Source: Caldimicrobium sp. (GTDB taxonomy: Bacteria > Desulfobacterota > Thermodesulfobacteria > Thermodesulfobacteriales > Thermodesulfobacteriaceae). From it: a stretch of DNA of 45,530 nucleotides. The stretch covers positions 1 through 45,530 of the forward strand of contig WYEG01000036.1 of the NCBI GenBank assembly GCA_009903935.1, given 5' to 3'. Numbering within the stretch: position 1 is the first letter of the stretch; each line of letters opens with the position of its first letter. The position numbers and the translations under genes were made by a program. This document shows, piece after piece, positions 7,596 to 15,712 of this stretch. The notes below the pieces were generated by a model. That model saw only the letters and a program-made list of their open reading frames with translations. It was not told where the DNA came from and ran no database searches.

Positions 7596-8097
7596 TTTTA
7601 ATATATGTATTTAGCTTTGAAGTATATCGTAATTTAGGATTTAGATGGGTTTTATAAGTAAGAGTTGCTTTAAACACAACAAAGTGTCTTTCATGAAGCA
7701 TTTCTGAAAAGAGGAAATAATAAGATTCCGACCTTACTAAAAAAAGGGCAGCATCTTCGGCTGAGTTAAATGTTAATGTCGTCTTTTCGGTATCCACTCT
7801 GTATGCATTGTCTTCAGGATTAAAATAAGCCTTTTTAAAATAGACGAGCTTTTTAACGAAAAGGCCTGGCAATAAGAAGCGCCTTTCATAGAGGCTCGCT
7901 TCGAGAATTAGTAAGACATCTTCTTTCTGTTCCTTGAGGCTTAAGATTACTTCCTGTAGAGGAAAGTTTTTGTATCTAACTGAAAAAATAAAACCCTGCT
8001 CTTCCTTTTGCACATAAGGAATGGAGAGACTAAAGGCATTAAGATTTGAAGCTAAAAAATGAAGGAAAAATATACACAAAAGGGAAATTTTTCGCAT
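7561..8097 (-). CDS. DUF4390-type secreted protein upstream of the NtrY-like kinase
   Basis: A 178-residue protein with a signal peptide (ISLLCIFFLHFLASNLNAF) and a beta-rich body containing SVRYKNFPLQEVILSLK, LPGLFVKKLVYFKKAYF and FKATLTYKTHLNPKLRY. This fits the DUF4390 family, which often precedes ntrY-type kinases. I infer it acts outside the inner membrane and may supply the signal sensed by the kinase; no biochemical role is known to me. The ATG lies 11 bases after a clear -10 box and lacks a strong Shine-Dalgarno. Confidence 0.8.
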   Translation of the reverse strand: MRKISLLCIFFLHFLASNLNAFSLSIPYVQKEEQGFIFSVRYKNFPLQEVILSLKEQKEDVLLILEASLYERRFLLPGLFVKKLVYFKKAYFNPEDNAYRVDTEKTTLTFNSAEDAALFLVRSESYYFLFSEMLHERHFVVFKATLTYKTHLNPKLRYTSKLNTYIKNAETIYKFSKD

Positions 8098-8108
8098 CTT
8101 CTTTTAGA

Positions 8109-8136
8109 ATTTTACCACAGACCTTCCTGTTGACAA
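8109..8136 (-). promoter_or_regulatory. Promoter for the DUF4390-NtrY operon
   Basis: On the minus strand TTGTCA (8131-8136), 16 bases, TAAAAT (8109-8114). The start codon lies 11 bases further, so the leader should be only about four bases. The -35 overlaps the tRNA-Pro promoter's TTGACA by five bases. Confidence 0.6.
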
Positions 8137-8157
8137 AGACAAAGAAAAGACTAAATT
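8130..8157 (+). promoter_or_regulatory. Promoter for tRNA-Pro/tRNA-Arg/SpoU transcript
   Basis: TTGACA (8130-8135) is perfect, followed by 16 bases and TAAATT (8152-8157). Transcription would begin a few bases before the tRNA at 8169. It shares the heptamer TTGACAA with the divergent promoter. Confidence 0.55.
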
Positions 8158-8168
8158 TTTTATAAAAC

Positions 8169-8242
8169 CGGGGCGTAGCTCAGCCTGGGAGAGCGTCGGC
8201 TTCGGGAGCCGAGTGTCGGAGGTTCAAATCCTCTCGCCCCGA
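8169..8242 (+). tRNA. tRNA-Pro (anticodon CGG)
   Basis: Acceptor arms CGGGGCG/CGCCCCG, D stem GCTC/GAGC, anticodon stem TCGGC/GCCGA with loop TTCGGGA, T arm with TTCAAAT. The C1-G72 pair and A73 discriminator are typical of tRNA-Pro. CCA is not encoded. Confidence 0.95.
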
Positions 8243-8290
8243 TTTGCTTGAAAATCTTTCGTTTAGTTTTAAAATATTCAAATAGCAAGT

Positions 8291-8364
8291 GCGCCCGTAG
8301 CTCAATTGGACAGAGCATTGGACTACGAATCCAAAGGTTGCAGGTTCGAGTCCTGCCGGGCGCG
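8291..8364 (+). tRNA. tRNA-Arg (anticodon ACG)
   Basis: Acceptor arms GCGCCCG/CGGGCGC, anticodon stem TTGGA/TCCAA with loop CTACGAA, T loop TTCGAGT. The A34 would normally be edited to inosine to read CGN codons. CCA is not encoded. The SpoU gene starts 30 bases later. Confidence 0.95.
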
Positions 8365-8394
8365 CATATCTTGACCATTCTCTCTTTCAAATAA

Positions 8395-8883
8395 ATGTTC
8401 TCTAAGCCCTTCCCCATAAGCGTCATCCTTGAAAACATAAGAAGTGCCTACAATGTAGGCTCAATGTTCCGAACTTCAGCCTGCTTCAACCTTGAAAAGG
8501 TTTATCTTGTCGGGATCACCGCAACGCCCCCTCATCCAGGGGTTGAAAAAACTGCCCTTGGCGCAACCTCAATGATCCCCTGGGAAAAATGGGAAGCTAC
8601 CCTACCCTTAGTTCAAAAATTAAAATCTGAAGGCTATCTTATCTTAGCCCTTGAGCTCACCAATAAAAGTATCCCTATTCAAGATTTGAAAGAGGCAGAA
8701 AAGCCAATTGCCCTCATCGTAGGAAACGAAGTAGACGGCGTCTCCCAAGAAGCTTTAACCCTTGCAGATAAGGTTATTAAAATTCCCCTTTATGGGAAGA
8801 AGGAATCTTTAAACGTTGCTGTTGCTTTTGGGATAGCAGTATTTTATCTCACTGAACTTTTTAGAAAATCAGAAGGCTTTTGA
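8395..8883 (+). CDS. SpoU/TrmH-family RNA 2'-O-methyltransferase
   Basis: A 162-residue SPOUT methyltransferase lacking an extra N-terminal RNA-binding domain. Motif 1 is in ENIRSAYNVGSMFRTS, motif 2 is ALIVGNEVDGVSQEAL and motif 3 is IPLYGKKESLNVAVAFGIAV; these form the trefoil knot that binds SAM. The target (tRNA or rRNA ribose) cannot be told from sequence. The ATG follows tRNA-Arg by 30 bases without terminator or Shine-Dalgarno, so it is probably transcribed with the tRNAs. Its last 15 bases overlap the convergent methyltransferase. Confidence 0.88.
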   Translation: MFSKPFPISVILENIRSAYNVGSMFRTSACFNLEKVYLVGITATPPHPGVEKTALGATSMIPWEKWEATLPLVQKLKSEGYLILALELTNKSIPIQDLKEAEKPIALIVGNEVDGVSQEALTLADKVIKIPLYGKKESLNVAVAFGIAVFYLTELFRKSEGF

Positions 8884-9513
8884 GGCTAAAAGGCAGAAAA
8901 AGCCCCCTTCCCTATGAAAACCCTCTCTTACCTCCTGACACCTAACCTCCCTTTCATCCTGAGGCTCATCAAAGATGGTTGTAAAAATGCGACCAAGCTT
9001 AAAGCCTGCCTCTTTTAGCATAGAGTTTAACTCTTCAAAGGAATAAAACTTGGCTTTAGAATAAAGAGGATGCCCCTTCTTTGCCTTATCAAGGTAAAAC
9101 CTTGCCCAGGGACTTTCATAAAGAATCAGTCCAAGGATCAGCCTTCCTTTTGGTTTTAGCGCACGATACGCCTCCTTAAGAGCAAGGATTGGGCTTTCAA
9201 AAAAGCAGATGGAAACCACCATGTAGACTTCCTCAAACAATCCATCTTTAAAAGGAAGCTCTTCAGCCCTTGCAAGTATAGCTTTTATCCCACGGTTTTT
9301 AGCAATTTTTAAAAGCTCTTTAGAGGTGTCTACTCCGAAGGTTATTCCCAGGGATGAGGCAAACCTTCCGCTTCCAACTCCAACCTCAAGGGATAAGGGG
9401 CTTCCCCCGGAAAGTCTCCTTAGGCATTCTAATTCAAGCCTAAAAGCAGAGCTACCAAAAGGCTTTTCATACCACTCGTCATACTTTTGAGCATACTCGT
9501 CAAAGACCTTCAT
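8869..9513 (-). CDS. Class I SAM-dependent methyltransferase
   Basis: A 214-residue small-molecule-type methyltransferase. The N-terminus FDEYAQKYDEWYEK precedes SAM motif I, SLEVGVGSGRFASSLG; then GVDTSKELLKIAKNRG, ARAEELPFKDGLFEEVYMV and LKPKGRLILG. These match the Methyltransf_11 pattern. Its substrate is unknown. The start ATG overlaps the stop of the RND gene (TAATG), so it ends the efflux operon, perhaps by chance of position. Confidence 0.82.
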   Translation of the reverse strand: MKVFDEYAQKYDEWYEKPFGSSAFRLELECLRRLSGGSPLSLEVGVGSGRFASSLGITFGVDTSKELLKIAKNRGIKAILARAEELPFKDGLFEEVYMVVSICFFESPILALKEAYRALKPKGRLILGLILYESPWARFYLDKAKKGHPLYSKAKFYSFEELNSMLKEAGFKLGRIFTTIFDEPQDEREVRCQEVREGFHREGGFFCLLASKAF

Positions 9514-12500
9514 TAGGTTAGAAGCCTTGCCACCTCTTCTTTTGTTGGCTGTTTATAACCCTTCTTTAGCTTATGTCCGTAGTAAAGAAGGGGGATAAGC
9601 AGTAGAGAAAGGGTTGTTGAACCGATGGTTCCGAATATTAGGGAGATGGCAAGTCCGTTAAAGATCGGGTCAAACAGGATGACAAAGGCGCCCACGATAA
9701 CACCAACCGCGGTAAGCATGATGGGTCTTGTCCGGACTGCAGCTGCCTTAACTACAGCAAGAGGAAGAGGAACGCCGCTTTTTACCAAATTTTCAGCAAA
9801 ATCAACGACGATGATAGAATTTCGAACTATGATGCCAGCAAGGGCAATGAAGCCTATCATAGAGGTTGCGGTAAAGAATGAATTTAGGAGTAAATGTCCG
9901 GGGATGATACCGATTAAGGTCAGAGGAATAGGAGCCATGATCACACCCGGTATGCCAAAATCTTTGAACCAAGCAAGGATAAGAACATACATCACAAAGA
10001 TGGCGGCAACAAAAGCCAGCCCAAGGTCTCTAAAAACCTCCAAAGTGATGTGCATTTCTCCATCCCATTTTACCGCAACCTCATTGATGGGTATGGGATG
10101 GGTAAGCCAGTATTCAGAAACTTTACCATAAGGATTTGGAAGATTCTTAATCTTATCTCGGACCGCGAAGATCCCGTAGACAGGGGCTTCGTATTTTCCT
10201 GTAACATCTGCGATGACATAGTTTACCCGTCTCATGTTCTTGCGATAGATGCTCTTTGGAATGGTCTCTACTTTAAGTTCTGCTATTTCTGATAGCGGAA
10301 CTAAATTGCCTTGCCTGGTTGGGATTTTTAGATTTTTGAGAAAATCTAAGGTCCGGTATGGTTCGTCAAGCTTGATGATGATAGGCACATGCTCGGCATC
10401 CGTTGTTTGTAAAATGCCTACCTGCAAACCCTGACAAAGGGCTCTAATGTTTTCTACCAATTCTTCTTTTGTTAAGCCAACTAATTTAAGCTTATCCTCT
10501 TTGGGGATGATCTTAACCATAGGAGCATCGCTCTCGAGGTAGATGCCAATATCAGAAAGCTCGGGCGTTCTTTTGAAAAGCTCAAGCACAGCCAGGGCAA
10601 AGTTCTGCTGAACTTTCAGCTCTGGGGCATAGACTTCAGCCACAACGGGAGATAAAACCGGAGGTCCCGGTGGAACCTCAACCACGGCTGCATACTTTGC
10701 TCCATAGGCTTTAGCAATCTCAGCGACTTTTGGTCTTATCCTCTTTGCAAAATCATGAGACTGCTCATCTCGATGATGCTTCCCCACGAGGTTTACTTGA
10801 ATATCTCCTAAATTGCTATCTTGCCTCAAGTAATAATGTCTTATTAAACCGTTAAAGTTATAAGGTGCTGAGGTTCCAGCGTAGATCTGATAATCCGTAA
10901 CAATTCTTTCCCTTACTAAGTAATCACCTATGGCCTTTAAAACTTCAAGCGTTCTTTCTACAGGGGTGCCCTCAGGCATGTCAACCACAATCTGAACTTC
11001 GCTCTTGTTGTCATAAGGAAGCATCTTAACCAGAACAAGCTTGAAATAAAAAAGAGAAAAACAGAGAAGGAGTAAAACTACTACTCCTAAATACAGGAAA
11101 GCTCTGTTCTTCCTACTCAGAAGAAAAGGTGTCATTAACTTAGCATAAAATCTGTAAATTTTAGTATGCTTAATGTCTTTTTCTTTGGCAGATAGCTCAC
11201 CATGTACCTGCTCTTGCTTTAAAAATCTGTAGGCTGCCCAGGGGGTTATGATTAAAGCTATGAGCAAAGAAAAGAGCATGGCAACTGAGGCGTTGATCGG
11301 AATGGGACGCATGTATGGTCCCATAAGACCAGTAACAAAAGCCATGGGCATGAGTGCAGCGATAACCGTAAAGGTAGCAAGGATGATAGGGGCACGAACC
11401 TCGTTTATAGCTCCTATGATTAACCTTCTTTTATCCAAGCCGACCCTTGTTTCAAACCAACGATGGATGTTTTCCACATCCACTATCGGGTCGTCAACCA
11501 AGATACCGATGCAAAAGATTAGAGCAAAAAGGGTAACCCTGTTTAAGGTAAACCCAAACATCATGCTGAAGAATAAGGCCATAGCCAAGGTAACCGGCAC
11601 GGCAATGCCAACTACAAAAGCCTCTCTCATTCCAAGGACAACGCCGATTAAAAGAATGACCGCGAAGGTGGCTATGAAAAGATGTTCAAGAAGCTCGTTT
11701 GCCTTCTCTTTAGCCGTCTCTCCGTAGTTTCTGGTAATCGTAATGTTTACATTACTTGGAACATACTTCCCTCGAACCTCTTCAACAAACTTTATAACCC
11801 TTTCTGCTACCTCAACTGCATTCGTCCCCTTTCTCTTAGAGATAGCTATGGTTACAGCAGGAAATAGCCTTTCGGTAGAATTTTCGACTTTTATTCCCTT
11901 TTCTTTGGCACTCGGACCTAACCCAAAGAGGACATAATCCTTAATCTCGCTTGGACCATCAACAATCCTTGCTACATCCCGGAGATAGACGGGTTTACCA
12001 CCATAGAAACCCACGACGATGTTTTCAACATCTGCCCTACTCTTTAAAAATTCGCCAGTTTTAACCACATACTCAAGGTTTCCTTGTTTGACCTTTCCGT
12101 TCACGCATTGAGCGTTGGCGTTTTTAAGGATCTGAGCAATCTGTAAAGGGGAAATGCGATAGGCTGAAAGTTTTATAGGGTCAAGTAGGACTTGGAGCTC
12201 CCTTGGGCGCCCACCTATAATGGTTGTCTCCGCAACATCTGGGATCTTCTTTATCTCCTCTTCTAAAGCTAAAGCCATCTTTCTTAAGCTGTACCAATCA
12301 TAATCCTTACTCCAAAGAGTTAGACTAAGGATGGGAACATCATCGATAGATTTTGGCTTGATAAGAGGAGGAAGGATAACCCCTGGTGGGGCTATATCTA
12401 CAGCAGACATCCATTTGGAATTGAGGTCAACAAGGGCCTTAACCGGGTCTGTCCCTACATAGAACCTTGCGGTAACAACCGCAACCCCTTCCTTCGCAAC

Positions 12501-12773
12501 TGAATAAATGTATTCAATATCTTTAAGCTCCCAAAGCTTTTTCTCTAAGGGGAAAATGATCCTCTTTTCAATCTCGGTTGGCTCTGCCCCAGGATACTGA
12601 ATGATGATGTCAATCATGGGGACCACGATCTGGGGCTCTTCATCCTTTGGCGTTTTAAGAATGGCAAAGAGACCTAAAAAAAGAGAAACAAGAATGAAAA
12701 TAGGGGTAAGCTTAGAATCTATAAAGTAGCTTACAATTTTGCCTGTTAGCCCAAGATGCTCTTCATCCTTCAT
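9513..12773 (-). CDS. RND-family efflux pump, AcrB-like inner membrane subunit
   Basis: A 1086-residue proton-driven exporter, close to the usual length. It has the N-terminal membrane helix, two large periplasmic loops and two sets of six helices. The TM4 signature GILVDDPIVDVENIHRWFE (near residue 426) keeps the Asp pair of the proton relay. The fold repeats in the second half, with GFIALAGIIVRNSIIVVDF and AAAVRTRPIMLTAVGVIVG. It forms a tripartite pump with the adaptor and TolC-like genes immediately upstream in the operon. Substrate is not predictable; the sequence does not carry an obvious heavy-metal signature. Confidence 0.93.
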   Translation of the reverse strand: MKDEEHLGLTGKIVSYFIDSKLTPIFILVSLFLGLFAILKTPKDEEPQIVVPMIDIIIQYPGAEPTEIEKRIIFPLEKKLWELKDIEYIYSVAKEGVAVVTARFYVGTDPVKALVDLNSKWMSAVDIAPPGVILPPLIKPKSIDDVPILSLTLWSKDYDWYSLRKMALALEEEIKKIPDVAETTIIGGRPRELQVLLDPIKLSAYRISPLQIAQILKNANAQCVNGKVKQGNLEYVVKTGEFLKSRADVENIVVGFYGGKPVYLRDVARIVDGPSEIKDYVLFGLGPSAKEKGIKVENSTERLFPAVTIAISKRKGTNAVEVAERVIKFVEEVRGKYVPSNVNITITRNYGETAKEKANELLEHLFIATFAVILLIGVVLGMREAFVVGIAVPVTLAMALFFSMMFGFTLNRVTLFALIFCIGILVDDPIVDVENIHRWFETRVGLDKRRLIIGAINEVRAPIILATFTVIAALMPMAFVTGLMGPYMRPIPINASVAMLFSLLIALIITPWAAYRFLKQEQVHGELSAKEKDIKHTKIYRFYAKLMTPFLLSRKNRAFLYLGVVVLLLLCFSLFYFKLVLVKMLPYDNKSEVQIVVDMPEGTPVERTLEVLKAIGDYLVRERIVTDYQIYAGTSAPYNFNGLIRHYYLRQDSNLGDIQVNLVGKHHRDEQSHDFAKRIRPKVAEIAKAYGAKYAAVVEVPPGPPVLSPVVAEVYAPELKVQQNFALAVLELFKRTPELSDIGIYLESDAPMVKIIPKEDKLKLVGLTKEELVENIRALCQGLQVGILQTTDAEHVPIIIKLDEPYRTLDFLKNLKIPTRQGNLVPLSEIAELKVETIPKSIYRKNMRRVNYVIADVTGKYEAPVYGIFAVRDKIKNLPNPYGKVSEYWLTHPIPINEVAVKWDGEMHITLEVFRDLGLAFVAAIFVMYVLILAWFKDFGIPGVIMAPIPLTLIGIIPGHLLLNSFFTATSMIGFIALAGIIVRNSIIVVDFAENLVKSGVPLPLAVVKAAAVRTRPIMLTAVGVIVGAFVILFDPIFNGLAISLIFGTIGSTTLSLLLIPLLYYGHKLKKGYKQPTKEEVARLLT

Positions 12774-12792
12774 AGGACGACCTTTGAAAGGC

Positions 12793-13929
12793 TTATTTTT
12801 CTAAAATGCAACCGTCGCAGGCTCTCTCAATGCCCTCAACCACAATCTTCTCATGTGGGTTAAGCCCAGAAATTACTTCAATCTTGTCTCCTATCTGAAT
12901 ACCAAGTTTGACAAATCTGAGTTCTAAGGTCCCATCAGGTCGGACCACAAAGACGCCTGTAAAATCGTTCCTCTGATAAAGGCTCTTCTGCGGAATTAGG
13001 ACAAATTTCCCTTTCTCTGGCAAAAGTATCCTTACCGCTTGACCTGATTTGATCCCGGTTTGCTGGTAAAGTAAAACCTTAACCCTAAAAGTGCGTGTGA
13101 CTGGATTAATAGCGGATGAGCGCTCAACAACCCTTCCCTTTATGATTTCCTTTCCTTCCTCGTCAAGCTGAACATCAACCTCCCTGTTTAAGGTTAAATA
13201 GTCCCAAAATTTTTCTGGGACTTCAACCTCTACTTTAAAAGGTCCTCTTTCTAACACAAAAAGAGTCTGACCAGGCGTTGCCAGGTCGCCCACATCAACG
13301 CGTTTCTCAACGATAGTTCCGCTAAAGGGGGCTCTAAGGGTAGTATAGTTAAGCTGTGAACTTATGCTACTTTTCTGATAGCTTAAGGCTTTGAGAGCTT
13401 GCTCAGCCTCTTTTACTCGTTCCTTTGCGGACTCATACCGAGCTTTGACCTCATCGTATTCTTGAGGAGTGATAGCCTTCTCATGTAAAAGCTTTTCATA
13501 GCGCTCAAAGGTCCTTCGCTCTGCCTCATACTGGGCTTTTGCTGCCCGTAAAGCTGCCTCTGCCCCCTTAATCTGAGCCTCAACCGCGGAAATGTTAGCC
13601 TTAATATCTTCAGCATCGATTATCGCAAGGAGCTTCCCAGTTGAAACTGCATCACCCTCCTTCACAAAAACCCTCTCCACCCTACCAAAGACCCTGCTTG
13701 CAATTTCCGCCCGGTCATCAGGCTGAACCAAGCCAAAATAAGGTGTCTGTAAAGCCTCAACAACTTCCACTTCTGCAACCTTTAGCCCAGAAACCTTTTT
13801 TGCTTGAGGCTTTATTTCCCCGCTCTTAATCTTCGGAGTAAAAAATCCCGAAAGCCAAAGCAGAGTAATAACGATTACTACCACAAAAAGAATATATTTT
13901 CCGTAGGCCTTCATGAAGTTTTCTTTCAT
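12793..13929 (-). CDS. RND efflux periplasmic adaptor (membrane fusion protein)
   Basis: A 378-residue HlyD/AcrA-type adaptor. An N-terminal anchor helix (YILFVVVIVITLLWLSGFF) is followed by a lipoyl half-motif (VFGRVERVFVKEGDAVSTGKL), a long coiled-coil hairpin (residues about 110-180, rich in A, E, K), the second lipoyl half (LRAPFSGTIVEKRVDVGD), a beta-barrel and a membrane-proximal domain. The C-terminus ends ERACDGCILEK, a CxxC unusual for this family that might bind metal or be redox active. The start overlaps the TolC-like stop by four bases (ATGA), which implies translational coupling. Confidence 0.92.
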   Translation of the reverse strand: MKENFMKAYGKYILFVVVIVITLLWLSGFFTPKIKSGEIKPQAKKVSGLKVAEVEVVEALQTPYFGLVQPDDRAEIASRVFGRVERVFVKEGDAVSTGKLLAIIDAEDIKANISAVEAQIKGAEAALRAAKAQYEAERRTFERYEKLLHEKAITPQEYDEVKARYESAKERVKEAEQALKALSYQKSSISSQLNYTTLRAPFSGTIVEKRVDVGDLATPGQTLFVLERGPFKVEVEVPEKFWDYLTLNREVDVQLDEEGKEIIKGRVVERSSAINPVTRTFRVKVLLYQQTGIKSGQAVRILLPEKGKFVLIPQKSLYQRNDFTGVFVVRPDGTLELRFVKLGIQIGDKIEVISGLNPHEKIVVEGIERACDGCILEK

Positions 13930-15269
13930 AGCAACTCCTCAAAGGAACTACTTGCGAATAAAAGCTTTGCAAAGGCTTCATGACAAGCCTTTATGGCTTC
14001 TATCCTTTCAAACCTTGCAAGGTCAAGCTGGGTCTGAGCATCAAGAAGGTCTACCATCCGAACAAGACCGGCGCTATACCTTGTTTGCATCACTCTTACT
14101 ACTTCCTTAGCATGCTTTACCCTTTCCTCAGCGCTTCTAAGCTTGGTTAAAGCGTTCCGGTAGTCGCTGATAGCACTTTCCACCTCAAGGGCTATGTTGT
14201 CCTGCAGGTATTTATACCTTTCAAGAAGGGCAGATTTTTGCTCAACAGTCGCGGAAGCCTTCTTTAGCACCGTAAGCCCTGTATCAAAGCGCCATACAAA
14301 CTTTATACCTGCAGTGTATCCATCTCCTTGATTTTCAAAGGGATAATTTTTGCCGTTCATACTGTATTCGACAAATCCAGAAATTTGCGGAAGATTATCT
14401 GAAAGAACAACTTTTCTCTGCTCGTCAAGGGCTTTAATCTCGTAATCTAAGGCTTTTAGGTCTGGTCTTTTCTTCAGGGCAATTTGCATATACTTTTCCT
14501 CTTCGATCGTTGGACAGGCTTGTAACTCCTCAATGTCAAAAGGCGAAAGTTTAGTGTTAACAAGAACTTCAAGCCTTCTTTTGGCAAGGTTAAGATTATT
14601 TACCGCTACATCCCTACTTTCCTTAGCTTTGGCAAGATAAACCTCTGCTCGATAGACATCTGCCTCAAGAGCTAAACCCGCTCTATACCTTGCCTGAGCC
14701 ACTCGAAGATGTTCCTCAGCCTCAGCTATAGAAGTTTCTGCAACCTTAACGGCTTGTTTGTTCAAGAAAATCCAAAGATAGGCTAAGTAGGTCTCAAAGA
14801 GTATTTCGTCGGTTTTTCTAAGCTTTAGGCTTTCGGTAGAGAGAAGCCTAAGCTCTGATAGCTTGTTTAGAGCTTGGATCTTTCCTCCAAGCCAGATGGG
14901 AAGCTCAAGGACAAATTTTGTCTCAAAATTTTCATAGCTTGAAGGCGAATTTAGGCGTTTGACCTCAAAATCCTTTGCCTCCATCTTCCCTTGGTTAAGC
15001 TTGTAGAAGAAGACATTAGCTGGAAGGTCGGTTTTGGCATAGGTTTCCTCAAATCTAAAAACTGGAAAATAGGCACCTTTTGCTGATTCTTTTTCAAGTT
15101 GAGATGCTTGAACAAAACGCTCCTGGGCTTTTAGCTCTAAATTCCTTTCTTTGGCAAGACGTAAAGCCTCTTTAAGGGATATAGTTTGAGCTACAGTTTG
15201 AGAATAGCTCGATAGCGTTTGAAATAGAAATAATATAAACCAAAAAAGGAGCAAAATAATCGGTCTCAT
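13926..15269 (-). CDS. TolC-like outer membrane efflux protein
   Basis: A 447-residue outer membrane factor with a signal peptide (ILLLFWFILFLFQTLSSYSQ) and two OEP repeats of long helices and beta strands. Examples are ISLKEALRLAKERNLELKAQ and the repeat-end signatures RYRAGLALEADVYRAEVYLAKAK and RYSAGLVRMVDLLDAQTQLD. It provides the outer-membrane channel of the pump and is the first gene of the four-gene operon. The ATG is only about eight bases from the -10 box and has no Shine-Dalgarno. Confidence 0.92.
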   Translation of the reverse strand: MRPIILLLFWFILFLFQTLSSYSQTVAQTISLKEALRLAKERNLELKAQERFVQASQLEKESAKGAYFPVFRFEETYAKTDLPANVFFYKLNQGKMEAKDFEVKRLNSPSSYENFETKFVLELPIWLGGKIQALNKLSELRLLSTESLKLRKTDEILFETYLAYLWIFLNKQAVKVAETSIAEAEEHLRVAQARYRAGLALEADVYRAEVYLAKAKESRDVAVNNLNLAKRRLEVLVNTKLSPFDIEELQACPTIEEEKYMQIALKKRPDLKALDYEIKALDEQRKVVLSDNLPQISGFVEYSMNGKNYPFENQGDGYTAGIKFVWRFDTGLTVLKKASATVEQKSALLERYKYLQDNIALEVESAISDYRNALTKLRSAEERVKHAKEVVRVMQTRYSAGLVRMVDLLDAQTQLDLARFERIEAIKACHEAFAKLLFASSSFEELL

Positions 15270-15277
15270 TTGAATAT

Positions 15278-15307
15278 ATTTTATACAACTTTTTTAAATA
15301 AGTCAAC
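15278..15307 (-). promoter_or_regulatory. Promoter for the efflux operon
   Basis: On the minus strand TTGACT, 17 bases, TAAAAT, then eight bases to the TolC-like start codon. Transcription should start at or within about two bases of the ATG. Coordinates may be off by one. Confidence 0.55.
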
Positions 15308-15329
15308 ATTAGTTAGAGGCTGTTCAAAA

Positions 15330-15700
15330 AAGTTCCCTACTCCGTCCTGTCGAGCGTCCTTTTTTGTCCTGCCGAGCAACATCTTTTTGTCCTGCCGAGC
15401 GATAGCGAGGCATCTCCTACTCATCTTGTCATTTCGAGCGTAGCGAGAAATCTCCTATTTGACAATTGGAGACCCCTCGGCTTGCGCCTCGGGGCGACAA
15501 AAAAATGGCTCGGGGTGACCCCTCCATCCATGTCCTGCCGAGCCCCCATTTTTGTCGTGCCGAGCGTAGCGAGGCATCCCTCACTTCGTTCGGGATGACG
15601 CTTCAGGATGTCTTCCCGAGGCACGTAAGCGCCGAGGGACCCCTCGCTTATGCTTGGGGCGACAAAAAAGTAGGCTCGGGACGACTGCAGGAGGGCTTGC
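15330..15700. repeat. Cluster of palindromic repeats in both orientations
   Basis: The roughly 440-base gap between the efflux operon promoter and the THEP1-Tmk gene holds no believable gene. It is filled with six to eight diverged units of a family with consensus like TGTCNTNCCGAGCGNAGCGAG followed by GNATCTCCT. Forward units lie near 15349, 15366, 15388, 15426, 15530 and 15554. Inverted units are seen in CCCCTCGGCTTGCGCCTCGG (15473-15492), near 15587 and in 15635-15665. The outer arms are self-complementary (TTTC/GAAA, TCCC/GGGA), so transcripts would fold into hairpins. Small open frames here are just translations of the repeats. Confidence 0.85.
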
Positions 15701-15712
15701 CCAAAAACATTT

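Noticed and set aside
8160-8438. Open frame on the minus strand over tRNA-Pro and tRNA-Arg with GRTRTCNLWIRS-type residues
   Set aside because: It is the antisense of two tRNA genes, a well-known source of false proteins.
11248-11727. 159-codon plus-strand frame opposite the RND gene
   Set aside because: Low-complexity shadow of the membrane segments of a certain gene on the other strand.
15330-15700. CRISPR array
   Set aside because: Units are diverged, in both orientations, irregularly spaced and without unique spacers; no cas genes.
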